Part shown: positions 23,111 to 35,130 of the stretch, one piece after another
Numbering within the stretch: position 1 is the stretch's first letter
Layout: the number at the start of each line of letters is the position of its first letter
Source of the DNA: Ifrita kowaldi
Taxonomy: Eukaryota > Chordata > Aves > Passeriformes > Cinclosomatidae
Assembly (NCBI GenBank): GCA_013398055.1
Contig: VZRS01005498.1
Coordinates: 310,001 to 374,000, forward strand
Direction of reading: 5' to 3'
DNA length: 64,000 bases
Program-made: the position numbers and the translations under genes
The notes under the pieces: generated by a model
Told to the model about the DNA's origin: nothing
Databases searched by the model: none
The model's input: only the letters and a program-made list of their open reading frames with translations

Positions 23111-26100
23111 GGATTTGGTGCAGAAGTTTTTCCCTATGCTTTTCTTTTCTGTGAGTTCTGCTTTGTCAGAGCGTACTGCGCTGCGTCCTACACCTCAAAA
23201 TGCTGGCCTAGCTCAAGAGGTGGATACTTTTATACAAACGAAGAACAATGCCTATTTTCCAAACAAAATCCCCTCTTTTTTTTAATGCACCAGACCGTCT
23301 CCAAGACCTAACCACTGGAAATGTGTTGCTGTCTTGTAGGCTAGAAGAAAATCCGTTTCAGTGTCTGAAAATTATGAGTTGGCGTTTTTTTGCTCGTTTT
23401 GCAAGTGCATAAAGGGCATGGCTGGGTTGTATGGTTTCTCCCAGGACACAGTTCAGTCTAAAACAATTTCCAGGATCCCTTTCTCTGAGATGGAATAAGA
23501 AAGAGAGAGAAATTGCTGAGGAAAAGGAAGATGCAGAAGCTTGAGGGATTCAAATTAGGAAATTGTGCTCTTCTACAAGTCAAGAAAATAACATAGAAAA
23601 TACACAGCTCTCTTTCCCTTGGAAAGTGGAAAACAGCTGATGTGCTGCTATTGTTATTGCTGCTGAGCAACCTTAGCAAGCATATCCGTAATTGGGCATA
23701 AGGAGGACATCCTGCCTGCATGCTGGATTGAAAGCTGATTTTCCTTGCACAATATTTGGGGTGATGGGGTAGGAAGGAAAGGAGATATTTTCTGTCAGGA
23801 GCCTTGGACATGTACACAGTCAGGGTAGGGGGAGCCACTGTCTGCTACACTTGCTGTAGATTAGAAATCCTCTGTGAAGGTACACAATGAATGTTCTTTT
23901 ATTTTTTTATGAAGGGATGGTGACTTTCTGGGTTCACTCTCTGACAAGGAGAAAACTGATAACTTTTAAAATGTGTTTATATGCATTTTAAGAAAACTGT
24001 TCTAAGCAAAGGGTTGCTTTTCAGTAGATTTAGTGCAAAACACATGGAAGCATTACTCATATGTTAAATGCTAGTGGAAACATTAGTATCCAAAAAAGAA
24101 GTTCTCTATCTAAAAGACTGCTCACTGCTGCTGGGAAGATGGGCTTGAATATGTCTGTTGAACATGAGTAAGGAGACAGGTGAAAATGTAAGTTGTGATA
24201 ATTGAGGGCTAAGTATTCTCAGTGAGTAAGTGATGGACTGGTGTTCAGAGTTGCAGAAAGAAATTGGGGAAGAAAGAAAACCAGATACATCTGCACAGAG
24301 AATTGGTCTCAGTTAAAGCTTCACTATCAGTTTTGAAACTTGAACAAATATTCTGCTGTGTTTGCTGTTGAGCTTGCTGCATGCCTTATCCACTGCAGAG
24401 GAAAGGCATTGCTAAAGAAAAACCACTGCAGTCTGTGACTGTAGACAGGCTTTCAGTTTGTGTGGACTTTCCCCACATGAATAACCAGGGGTCTGAGTGC
24501 AGTGAACATAGAGCTGAGTCGTTCCATTAGGAAGTCGTTCTGCCCACTGTGGTCCCTCAGCCATTTGTGAGAGCAGCTAGACTAACAAAATGTGGTACTG
24601 ACAGAAGAGCTTTTGCTTTTCATTGTTGCTTTTTGGTTTTCTTTTATTTCCCAGGAGAGCAGGTTAAGCTGACATGCAGGAGTAATTCTGTCACCTTAGA
24701 TCCTAATATTTCTGACAGCAGTAAGAACAGAATAAACAAATAGGTGCGGGAGAAAATGTGAACAGAAGATGGAGAGAGAAAAGTTCCATATAGTACCTTC
24801 TTTTAAAACAATCCTTTTGCAATTTTGAAAAGTACTTAAGCTTCAAGTATACTGTGCTGCCATTCTCGCCCTGGATCCTTTGGGGGAGTTGGGAATATTG
24901 TAGTTTGATGCTCATTTCATGTGCTGCTCTGTTTTTCTGGCTGTTGCTCTTACCCACTTGCATGTCTGGGCTTGGACACGCAGCACACCAACAGTACAGT
25001 CACCAGTTTGATTGCACTGCATTGATTTAAACAAACAAACAAAAAACAAAAAAAAAAACCCTAAACAAAAATTTTGTAAAGCCCAGAGTCCAAGAACATA
25101 GCTGAAACTAATTGGGGTTTTTTGCATAAGAATATTTCTAATCTACTTTTATTAATAAGTACTGTCATAAATGTTACTTTAATATTTTGCTCTTAAAAAT
25201 TATATAGAGCAAGCTTTTCACAGTTATGTTTAACCTTTTTTTTTGAGGAATTATAATTTGTGGCAAAAGTGCCTGACCCTGCTGCATCACCTCAGCTGTT
25301 ATGAATCAGACGAGAAATAAAGTTCCAGTTTTTCAGCCGTTCTTTCATGTCAGATCTCTTTACAATTTCTTTTCTTTATAAAAGTAAATTGTGTCTTTTT
25401 ATTCTGTCTTTTTTAATTGTAGATATTAATTGCCCATTTTGTGTGTTCTGCAACTGTGCTCTTTCAACTTGTACAGAGATCCTTAGCACAAAGAAAATGT
25501 GTAAGACAAAAATATATACAAAGTTATATCAGTACTGCACTGAAGTTTTAAGTAGATCCATTTTAGACAGATTGTCAATATCAAGATCCCAAAATATGAA
25601 CATTTTTGCACAGAAAGATAGCTGTCTATGCACATTTGTCAACTGTTATGTTCTGTTTTCTATTGGAAAAAGAATCATTCATCATGTTACAATCACTGTC
25701 CAGTGCAAAGCTGATCAAGAGGCATAACCATTAATTCATATCTGTCCATGGATGTCAACTCTAAAGAAGTTTGCATGAAAGTAATAAAAAATATTCAAGT
25801 AGTTGAATACAAGAGTCTTTAGAACCACCCTCACGTAATTTTGAGGGATTTTACCCTGTAATGGGACTGTGAAGGAGCTTGACTTTAGAGTTGATACTTG
25901 AGGAAAATAATCTTGGAACTGCAGAAACTGCAAATGGCTCTTGAGTGTGGTTTCTTATCTAGAAAGGGAAATAGAAGAGAGATTTCTACTGATAACGTAT
26001 TTTGATAGGTTTATGTCAAGAGAAGCTCTGAGAAACTTTTATGATGCAAAAATATTGGAATTCCTAATGCAGGCAGGAGAGCTGCTTTCATATTCATATC

Positions 26101-26439
26101 CTTACCTAAAGAAAAGAAAATAAGTCTTTCCCCCATCTTTCAGCAGTTAAGAGTTAGATGGACTCTTTTCAGGCAAAAAATGTTGAAATTATGGATATCA
26201 GGAAAGTCATTGTTTGATGGCAGCACTGGTAGAGATCAGCAGGTTTGCACGGGTGAGGCAGACCTAATAGATCCCATACTGATTACATGGTTAAGATGCT
26301 GATTGAGAAGAGCTTTCACCCTAACTGATGGGGTAGTCCTATTCTTCTCCTCAGTAGGATTTCCCTCTCTCCATTTGAAGCTGTGGCTGGGCCTTTGACA
26401 AATGCTCAATTTGGAGTACTCAGGCTTAAAATGGAGACT
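23111..26439. other. AT-rich non-coding DNA
   Basis: No gene or recognised repeat is supported. An AAAC-rich simple tract lies at about 25030-25075. The frames at 23458-23838 (minus, 126 codons) and 25347-25727 (plus, 126 codons) show no domain and are AT-biased chance frames. Confidence 0.55.
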
Positions 26440-26761
26440 TTTAAAAATCTTTAATTGGGGCTAAGCGCTAGTTTGTCATGCAGCCCATTGTTTTGAACAA
26501 GGAGGCAGGACTAAAGAGTTAACTGCTTCCAATTGTAAATACATCAGTGGCAGGCACATTACAAAGCTCTATACAATCCTGTGGAGTAAATGGTGGACAG
26601 CTCATCACAATTAGGCATGGTCATAATGAAGAGCCAGAAGAGAGAAAAGGGGGCATGGGGAAAAACAGACCTTTTACAAATGTTTTATAAGAAGAGAAAT
26701 TATAGCTAAAAGGGATAGTTAATTAGTTTAAAGAATAGGTGGTAATGCCTTCTCTTTGCAG
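26440..26761. promoter_or_regulatory. Candidate conserved non-coding element upstream of a possible microexon
   Basis: This block contains TTTAATTGG near 26451, AAGCGCTA, an everted SOX-like pair CCATTGTT/AACAAGG at 26485-26502, TCACAATTAGG near 26605 and GTTAATTAGTTTAAAG near 26719. It ends in a pyrimidine stretch and CAG acceptor at 26761. Dense TAAT and SOX-like cores suggest a regulatory element or a constrained intronic flank. Both readings are inference. Confidence 0.33.
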
Positions 26762-26792
26762 AAAAAGAAAACTTTGAAAGCATGGAAAATGG
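26762..26792 (+). other. Candidate 31-nt microexon
   Basis: A CCTTCTCTTTGCAG acceptor is followed by 31 bases and then by a donor ATGG|GTGAGT that matches consensus well. Two of three frames are open, and one reads KENFESMENG. The length is not a multiple of three, so inclusion would shift the frame of a host gene. TGC motifs lie just upstream of the acceptor, as in some neural microexons regulated by SRRM4. The host gene is unknown, and a chance match is a serious possibility. Confidence 0.22.
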
Positions 26793-29700
26793 GTGAGTTT
26801 CTAGCTGCTGATCTGGAAAAGGAGAAAACAATTCAAAGCAATACTGTACGTGGGTGTTTCTCAAAAGACGCTGGGGTGGGAAGTGTGTGATCTGAGTAGT
26901 TTGCTCTTAGCAGAGACAGTAGGCACTCTTGTGTTAGCCAGAGACCCCGCATGTAGCCTTGTTTTCACTGGCATGCATCTGTGTTATTGCAGGTGCTCAG
27001 CAGAGACAGAGATGCTCTTGGTTTGCTTCCCAGCTTTGCTTGCCTTCCAGGAAGGCAAGGCCCATCTGGCTTGAGCTGAGAAGAATGCAGGGAAGAGCAA
27101 GGTTACAGCCAGGCTTGTGCTCTGGCCTTTTTGCTGTTTTCTGGCTAACCAGTCACCCGTAAAAAAAAAAAAAATTGCATTCTGAAACACACTGTTTGGG
27201 GAAGAAATGAGGAATGGCAGTAATCTGTAGCAGATTGCTAAAGAGCAGTGTAGGTGACAACTCACGTACTGTGATGCCTGTGAGGTACAGGCCGTGGGAC
27301 ACTACCTGGAGGTGAAGCTTTTTGCAGCATCATTGAATTTTTCTGTGTCTCTTCCTAGCACCAGTCCCAGTGAGTGTATCTTGTGGAAGATGGATCTGTG
27401 TGTCAGTAATAGAAACACATTATCCACATAGACTTTCTGCTGTTTTGATAGGTATGAAGTGCAGTCCTTTCCCACAAAGCTGGTTGTGGGAAAGCAAGCT
27501 TCTTCTACAGCTTGCTTGTGTGTTTCTGTGTTACACCACAGATTCTGAGAACTGCAGAACAGCAGTTTTAAAACTTTATTTTTTAGTCTGGGATTTTGGA
27601 ACCACAGTCATCACTCCCTATGACAACTATGGGATCAGTGTTGGTGTTAGCACTGTCTGTGTCTGTCACGTGGCACAGAATAGATAATGTGATAGTAGTG
27701 AATGGGGTAAGGTTATTATTTCTCAGCTCTTCCTGCCTATAGTGGTATGTGTACCACACTTTGTGTTCACAAAGAGGAAACTTATTTGTAGTAAGAGCCT
27801 GATTCTCTATTAGTAAATGGGCAACTGCTGTGGGACTGCTTTGGTCTCTTTCGTCCCAGGGGAAAAAAAAAAATTGGTATTACAGCTGTCTCTAATCTGT
27901 CACCTGAATTCTCTTGGAAGTTGCCTGCTTCTAGAACATCCATCAGTCTCCAAGGATAAGTAATATCCAACTACATATGCCAATAGTTGTGGTATTGCTT
28001 CAACAACCTGTAGATTCTATTGTGGGTTTTGTGGTTAAAGTAGAGACACACAAGACAGAACTTTAAAATGCTACTTTTCCTGCTGTTGAAATCAGTAGCA
28101 AGACTTATGAGGGAGCAAAGTTGGGCCTGTTTTTGGCACTTCAAAAACCTTCCAGTAAAATATCTGATTTTTTCATTAATTGTACGTATTTGCTTGTCAT
28201 GGCTTCATAGAGAAAGCTGTAGCAAAAAGATTGTCTTTCATCATTGTTCTCTGCAGACCCAAAATCAACATTTCTGTGACTCCCCTTTTCTTTAAACCAT
28301 CTCTGATAAGGTCTGCTTTAGCATTTGGCTATGTGCAAATAAGATGGATTCATGCCCCCAGTTACATTTGTCTTGTACATGAACAAACAGTACTGCTAGA
28401 AATTTAAAGGATAAAACCTGTACCAGTGCCTTCATCAGGAGTTATGTAAATAGAAGCCCTTTGAAAATTACATTTCATTGGTAAAAATTGACGTAGAAGG
28501 GAAGTCAGAGTCATGGAAGGCAGGTATTGCTGAATGCTCAGGAATGAGGGAGTGTAAAATTCTAAGTACTAAGTAAAATTCGACGTAGTCTACAGATTAG
28601 ATTCTTCCGGTCTCTCCAAACACTTCTTAAAGGGTTTTTTTTTGAGGGAGAAAAAGAGAAATTTGTATCATATGTTTTAAGAATGAAAAAAAGTAACATT
28701 TTCTGTGTTTTGTGTTTGTTGAGATTTAGTATGGGGCTGGATGTAGGCTTTGGGATATTGAAAGGGAAAACAGAGAATTGAGGATGCTGCCAGAAGGATA
28801 ACAGACACACAACATTGTTCTGAAAGAGACTTGTGTCCTTAACATACTATTAGGCAGAAAAAATGTTGTAAGAAGGGCCTGCATGAAAATCATGAAAGAA
28901 TTAATAGGGTTTTGCATCACATTAATACACATAAAAACCTAGGGTAAAATAGGAAGTTGGAAGAAAATTTATTTTTCCACTCAAACTTCTAAAAGTAAGC
29001 TGTTTTTATTGCTTGCACATCTATGCTTATGTAGAGACTAAAGTTTCAATAATTTATTCAGTTTCTCTGCAGAAAGCTATCCTCAGCCTGTAAAAACATC
29101 TCTGTAACTCTGGTCTTTAGGTGAGCAGTGAGCCTGTACCAGATCAGTCCATTCCTGTCATTTTACAGAAATATCCATCTTGGAAGGGGAAGACTCTGAA
29201 GTTTGATATAACAGAAGGAAGGCTCTTTCATACACTACCCAGGAGCTGGGTCACAGAACTAAACAACTTTAGAAAATTGTTTCTGTGAGATTTTATTTTA
29301 TTTAACCATTTGGCTAAGCAGGGAGACAAAGTTGGAGGAGATCCAAGCCCAAGAATATGTGACATAAATTGCCAAGGCATATTTGAAAAAGGAGAGCAAG
29401 AGATGGGCACAAATAGTGAAAACTTCTAACATTTTAAAAGATCATATTGACAAGGAAAGGTAGCAATTGATGGAGGCCAGGCCTACAATACTTTCTTGCA
29501 ATTTTAGCAAAGTTCTAGTGAGTTTTTCTGTCAGTCTGTGAAGTATAAATGAGGCATTTTGTAAAGACCCTCAGTCAGTTGTCTGGTAGAATCCCAGTGC
29601 AAAGATGAATGGATCAGGACAAGACTGTGAGGTCTGTGGATAATAAAGTCTCTGCAGAATTGCATCTCAGCCATGGGCAATTGCAAAGCAGAAATCTCTT

Positions 29701-32700
29701 CATTACAAAGGTTTTGGTTCTTCTGGAGGGTTATCTGGTAAGAGTGAACACAGCAGTCTGACCACCCTGCCCCTGCTTGGGTGGTTAGTGTGTTCACATT
29801 GCTGTTTGTATCAGACTGTGACTGTAAATCAAGCTTTTTCCTGGGCTGCCCTTTACATAAACAGTAATATTCGTGTTAAGCTTCAGTGTTCACAAATACT
29901 TTCTAACATTTAAATGCTAGCTTTTAGCTAGAAAATGTTCTTTGTGACCAGGTATTTTTGTCACATCGAAACCTACCAAAATTCCCTTAACTGTAAGATT
30001 TATTAATAATTGGAAATTTGTTATTTAATCTAGAGTTTAAATGTAGTTACGTATGCCAACTTAATGCCACAAAATGGCCTAAGAATATTCTTAAGCAGTG
30101 TGTCAGCTAAATTTTATTGCAGTTCCATTAGTATTACCATTAAGCAGCTGACTAAAGGTCATAATGAATACTTACTATTTTATATCACCCAGGAGGTACT
30201 AAGCACAGCTGGAGTCTATTTCACTACTTGAACACATATAATAGTCGACAAATTGTCGATCAGTGGATATGTCCATCTTATCAAAGTACTTTGTCTGCCC
30301 AAGTATGCAGCAATTCTTCTGGTGTGCGTTGCATAATAGATGGTGGAGGTTTTTTTAGAAAAGGGAAGTCCTTACTAAATGGCTGGTTGTTGCAGTCCTA
30401 TTTTAAGTACTGCCTATGATTCTGTGCTTGTACTGATATTTCAGAAATGCTGTCAGGTCTCGCACGGTTCTTGCTAACCAGTTCAACAAGTGGGGTAGCA
30501 ACTACTGAGATTTCTGGTGTTCAAGATGATGAAAATGATTCTGGAGATTTTGTTTTATTGATGCTTTGTTGGTACAGCTTTTCATATTTTTCTGACCATA
30601 TAATTCCTTCTACTGATGCCAAGTTCTGTTGGAACAGCAAGAAGATTATGCCCTTATTGTAATTTTTTTAACAGCTGTTACAAAATAAGCTTTGGCCCTT
30701 AACAAACTAGTTCTGTGCATTTAGAATAGATTTTTTAGAATAGTTGGTGGAAAAAAAAGTCATCGAAATAGATGGCTTGATTTATGGGATGATTTGAACT
30801 TACTTTACTCTTCTTTCTTGTGAGAAGATAAATATGTTGCAGAACTGTGTGGGCAGCATGGACTTGGGATCCTTTTAACTGTTGTTATCCATCTAATGTA
30901 GTTATACAATTGTAGTTGCAATAGGGAAAGCCCTGGCTTTAAGTAGAAGTACTTAATATTTTCAATTAGTGCTTTCTCCGGTTTCAAGTGGATTTTATGA
31001 GTACACATAGCTACATTGGACAAAGGGACAACTTCTTTATAAAATATGAAAAAATAGTCCACAATCCTCTTGGTCCTATTTCCTTTCACTACAGAAAGTC
31101 TATGAAACTTCAGACTGCATTCAATTTCACATTCATTTTGGCAGCAATGGTACTGCAAACCTGCTCATTTCCTACAGGGCTTTTGCAATGTGTATTTTAG
31201 CACACACATTCAGCAATGACTGACTTTTGATCTAAAATGAACTAAAAATACTTTATTATCAAAAACTGTGTGTGTATGTGAGTGAAAGAGAGAGGTTAGG
31301 CCTCAGCTGTGTTTTGGTTGTGTGTCTTTTGACACCAACTTGTTCAAAACAGAATAATTTACACTCAAATATGATTATACTAACAAGCAAAAATAGGATC
31401 CTCATCTAAAAGTTTATGCTCTAAAGCCTTCAGGTGAGTGAATTTATTTCCTTTTCTTCATAAACACAAATTTTCTTCTTTTCAGCAGTAACTCTTTCCC
31501 CTTTACTCCATTAGCACTAGGCACTCTCTTAATATTAGTAGCAAATTGCAAGACAAGAAAGGGTTAAATGTTTATGTCAAAATACCTTGTGGGCCTTACC
31601 AGTCTGAGTAATTAGGTAATTCAGCAGCCACAGTTCAATGGGACTGCATCTTCAAATGTTGCTGTTCTCCACACCTCAGCCTGGCAGAAGCTGGGAATGT
31701 AACCAAGGCCACGAAAAAAATGGGATATCTCAGAAATGTCCCAAATCTCTTGGTTATCACCAAAGTATGTGCTTGTCAGGTGGTCAGCATCTCTGGTGGG
31801 GCGTAGCAGAGCTGTAGGTTGAAGTTTTGCCTTCCCATAAAGGGATCAAACAGATGTGTCTTAGACTTCCTTGTCAGAGTATCTCAACCTGCTGCGAACA
31901 GTGAAGCTGCATTGAGATTCAAAGGAAATTGAAAAATGCAGACAGAAAAAAGGGGAAGGGAAATTGAGAGATATTTTAAGAGTTATCAGAGGCTTAAAAA
32001 CCCAAAAGTCCAGTACTGTATCCGAGAAATAGAAGCCACACTTGTAATAAGTGGCTTTTATGCTCTATATACACTCACATACCAGTTGCCATCCCTGTAA
32101 AGTTCTTTCAAACTAGAAGTAATGGAATAGAAAAATTCGAAAGAGAAGAAATTATGATTCCTGCTGACAGAATCAAGGACTATGGCTTTTGCAGCATGTT
32201 TAGGGTAAAAAAATAGTCCCCAAATATCCACAAACCCAAAGAACTCTATAGATCATTTACTAGATGGAAACTTCCAAATTCTTTGTAGTGCAGAAAAAAA
32301 CCCCCAGATATGAATAAATAAACACTTATCTTTCATTTGGACAGAAACATGGTGGTGTGTCCAAATACTGTATAAGTGCAGTGAACAACTTTAAAATCCA
32401 TTAGTTAGTTAAAGAAGGCCTTTAAAAAAATAAACATTTTGGGTTTAGTTAAAGCAGGCTTAATTGACTTCAGTGCAAGATTCCTAAAAGATTTTGCTGA
32501 GATGATTTCTGGTCAACCTCTTTATTTTTATTAAAAGGTGATTTTTTTGCATATTTTAAAACCTAAGTCATAAAATTGTGCTAGTGCACAGAACTGTGAG
32601 CAGAATGGTTTTGATTTGTATAGATTAGTCAGCTTGCTATTGATTGCAGGTGAATTAATGGAAAAGCTGATCACTAATTCAATAAAGGATTACAGAATGG

Positions 32701-34539
32701 AAGCATAGTTCATGTCTGTTACAGAGTTTTATGATGAAAACACCTTGTAAAGCAAACTTCCAGTTTTCTCATGCAGTTATAAGTCTAATGAATGTACTGC
32801 CTAGAGAGAAGGTATTTAAGCTTCAAAAAACTCTTGATGCCATGTTGGAATTAAGAGGAAAAGTAGCACTGTCACAGCAGTATCTAACAAACAAACTGAA
32901 ACTGGCCTCATTGGCAGATGCCAAGGAGTAGTTTTCACTGAAGAGTGCTTACTCTGTGGGATGTTTCCAACGGCATCCTGCTAGGACTGATTCTGGCAGC
33001 GTTTGGTGTCATCACTGCCTGGACGCCAAGCCACAACATCTTGGCCGAGAACATTTTTGGACAAAGATTAGTGGAAAATTAGGAGGGAGGGAATCCTCAG
33101 GTTTTTATTACTTCACGTTACGTAGACCCTGCCTTCTTGGAATAAAATGTATTTTGGCACACTCCAGGTGTAAAGTTGTACAGAGGAGACAAGAGTCAAC
33201 AGAAATGGTAACTGCATCCTGTGAAACAGCCACCGACTTAAAAGATTTTGAGGTCACAGTGGCAAGAGTGATGAACTGGAGCTCTTAGGGAAGTGTGCTC
33301 AGAAAGGCCAGTGGGATTCCTGGATGTGGCAGTAGTGGGCTGGAAAGTGATTTTTACCTCCTACAACTGAGTAACTAAGTGTTTCCCAATCAATACTCTG
33401 CTAACTGTTCTCTTACAGACCCTTTGTATTATCTGGGGAGGCAGCTTGTCTTTGTCATTGTCGTTCATGCTTCCTTAGCTCAATGTTATAGGCAGAATGT
33501 TATGAAGCAGAAGAACAGGTACACAAGCAATTTCTTGAATAAAAGCCCCAAAGTACAGAACTTTTTCACCTGAGATGGTCTGTGGTCAATGCACTGAAAG
33601 AAGATTTGTGTGTCCTGGAATTGTTACTGGTTCCATGCAGCTTTTCTGTACGATCTAGAGCTGGTTTTGACAGCATCTGCAGTGGTGGTGAGAGAGAGAA
33701 AGTTGTGGTCCTTACTCTTGAGATGCATTTCCTCTGGGACATCAGAGAAATCATGCTCAGATTTCATGATTTGAAATCATGCCCACCTGCAGAGTAGGGC
33801 CAATGCCTCTTCCCAGTCCTGGAGGCAATCTGAGGGTGAGCACATTAATGACAGTGTGAGGACACTGCAGCAGTGAGCCCCTTGGGGAGAGCTTTGGCGT
33901 AAATGAGACAGACACCTTGTGTGGGGGGATATAAAGGAATCTGCTCAGGCAAATGTCTTCCTCACAAATGCTGTGCAGAAACATCAGCCAGTCTAAGAGA
34001 AACCTGACTGCAAGTTTGTTTTAAAGCTATTTTAAATGTTTAAGACTTAATTTAAAATGTGTTGGCATTGGTGTATTTGTAGAAGTGCTTCAGTTCCATT
34101 TAAGCACTGGATATCCATTTACATTCAGGAATGTATCACTCCTTTATTAAATATATACTCCAAGGCCCTAACACACTGTCTCCAAGTAGCAGTTCTACAT
34201 TCATGTATTCTTTATCACTTCTAAAACATTTAGTTCTGTGTAAAACATTTAAGTGCCTTGCTGTCTCTAAGTACTGTGGTAGCCATGCACATGGCCAGAG
34301 AAGACAAAGATGAACTGTTTATTAACATCTTAATTAATGCTTTAAAATTCAGCGAGTCATTTTAAATGACATAGACACAAAGACATCTTCATACAGAAGT
34401 GGTTTTGGACTAAATATAACTTACTGGAAGACAGTAAGCCTAAATATGTGGGAAGACCAGAATACTGCTCAAACAGGTCAAAATAAGCTATGTGTTTGTC
34501 CTAAAAAATTGTTTATTGGCAAAAATTTTAAAGTTTTTC
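26793..34539. other. AT-rich non-coding DNA
   Basis: No gene is supported. The block 29830-30230 is AT-rich with TAAT cores and a CTAGCT/AGCTAG hairpin near 29922, and may be a weaker conserved-element candidate. A TACTAAC motif near 31378 and a CAG|GTGAGT donor at 31434 lie close together, but no pyrimidine-rich acceptor accompanies them. The frame at 32956-33288 (110 codons) has no recognisable domain. A14 lies near 27162. Confidence 0.5.
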
Positions 34540-35130
34540 TTGCTTTTAGGTAGCCATTAACATTTTTAACATTATTAACATTTTTTCCAAATTCTTTGCA
34601 AGGGGTAGCAGCTCAGTTATTTGATAGCTAACTGACAATAATTAGCCTATTATGATGATTAATGCTTATTCGGGACATTTAATTTGCATGCTATAAGCAC
34701 GGTGAGACAGCTAATTTGAAGTTATGCCAAATACAGTATTTAGTTTTTATATACAACATTTGTTTGCCTTTCCAAGTATACAATAATTGACAAGAATAAT
34801 CATAGCTGAGGATGTTAGGTTAGCAAGTTTTCATTTCTCCTTTTAATAACAATGATGTGTTACTTAGTGAACCAATTAGCAAGGTAAACTTTACTTGCAT
34901 TAAAAAATGCATAAGGCTAAGGAAGAATTTCTAAATTGTAGTTAATGGAATGTCAACAAAGATGCATATTCTGTCATTTTTGCCCAGGTGAGAACCATCT
35001 GTCCTAGACAGATAGCATTTCTCTAACTTTTCACAAGGAAGAAGGATACAAGGTCATTTTTATGCACCTTGTAATGAGGATTGACTTTATGAAAGTCAAT
35101 TAAGTTACTAGGCCTTAGCCATAGTTTCAA
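34540..35130. promoter_or_regulatory. Candidate conserved non-coding element, TAAT-rich
   Basis: About 590 AT-rich bases hold many homeodomain or POU-like cores, including GATTAATGC near 34658, TTTGCATGC near 34683, GACAATAATTAGCC near 34633, ACCAATTAGC near 34870 and CAATAATTG near 34781. A 21-base palindrome lies at 35080-35100. Long open frames are absent. The density and variety of sites is enhancer-like, but in AT-rich DNA many of these cores arise by chance. Confidence 0.35.
35080..35100. repeat. Perfect 9-bp inverted repeat with 3-base centre
   Basis: ATTGACTTT at 35080-35088 pairs with AAAGTCAAT at 35092-35100 around ATG. It could be a dimeric factor site or a chance palindrome. Confidence 0.75.

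Noticed and set aside
31378..31440. TACTAAC branch-like motif followed by CAG|GTGAGT
   Set aside because: No pyrimidine-rich acceptor separates the two, so an exon cannot be assembled.
32731..33288. Two consecutive plus-strand ORFs (66 and 110 codons) as a possible transposase relic
   Set aside because: No DDE, zinc-finger or other transposase motif could be seen, and the frames are not collinear with any family I know.
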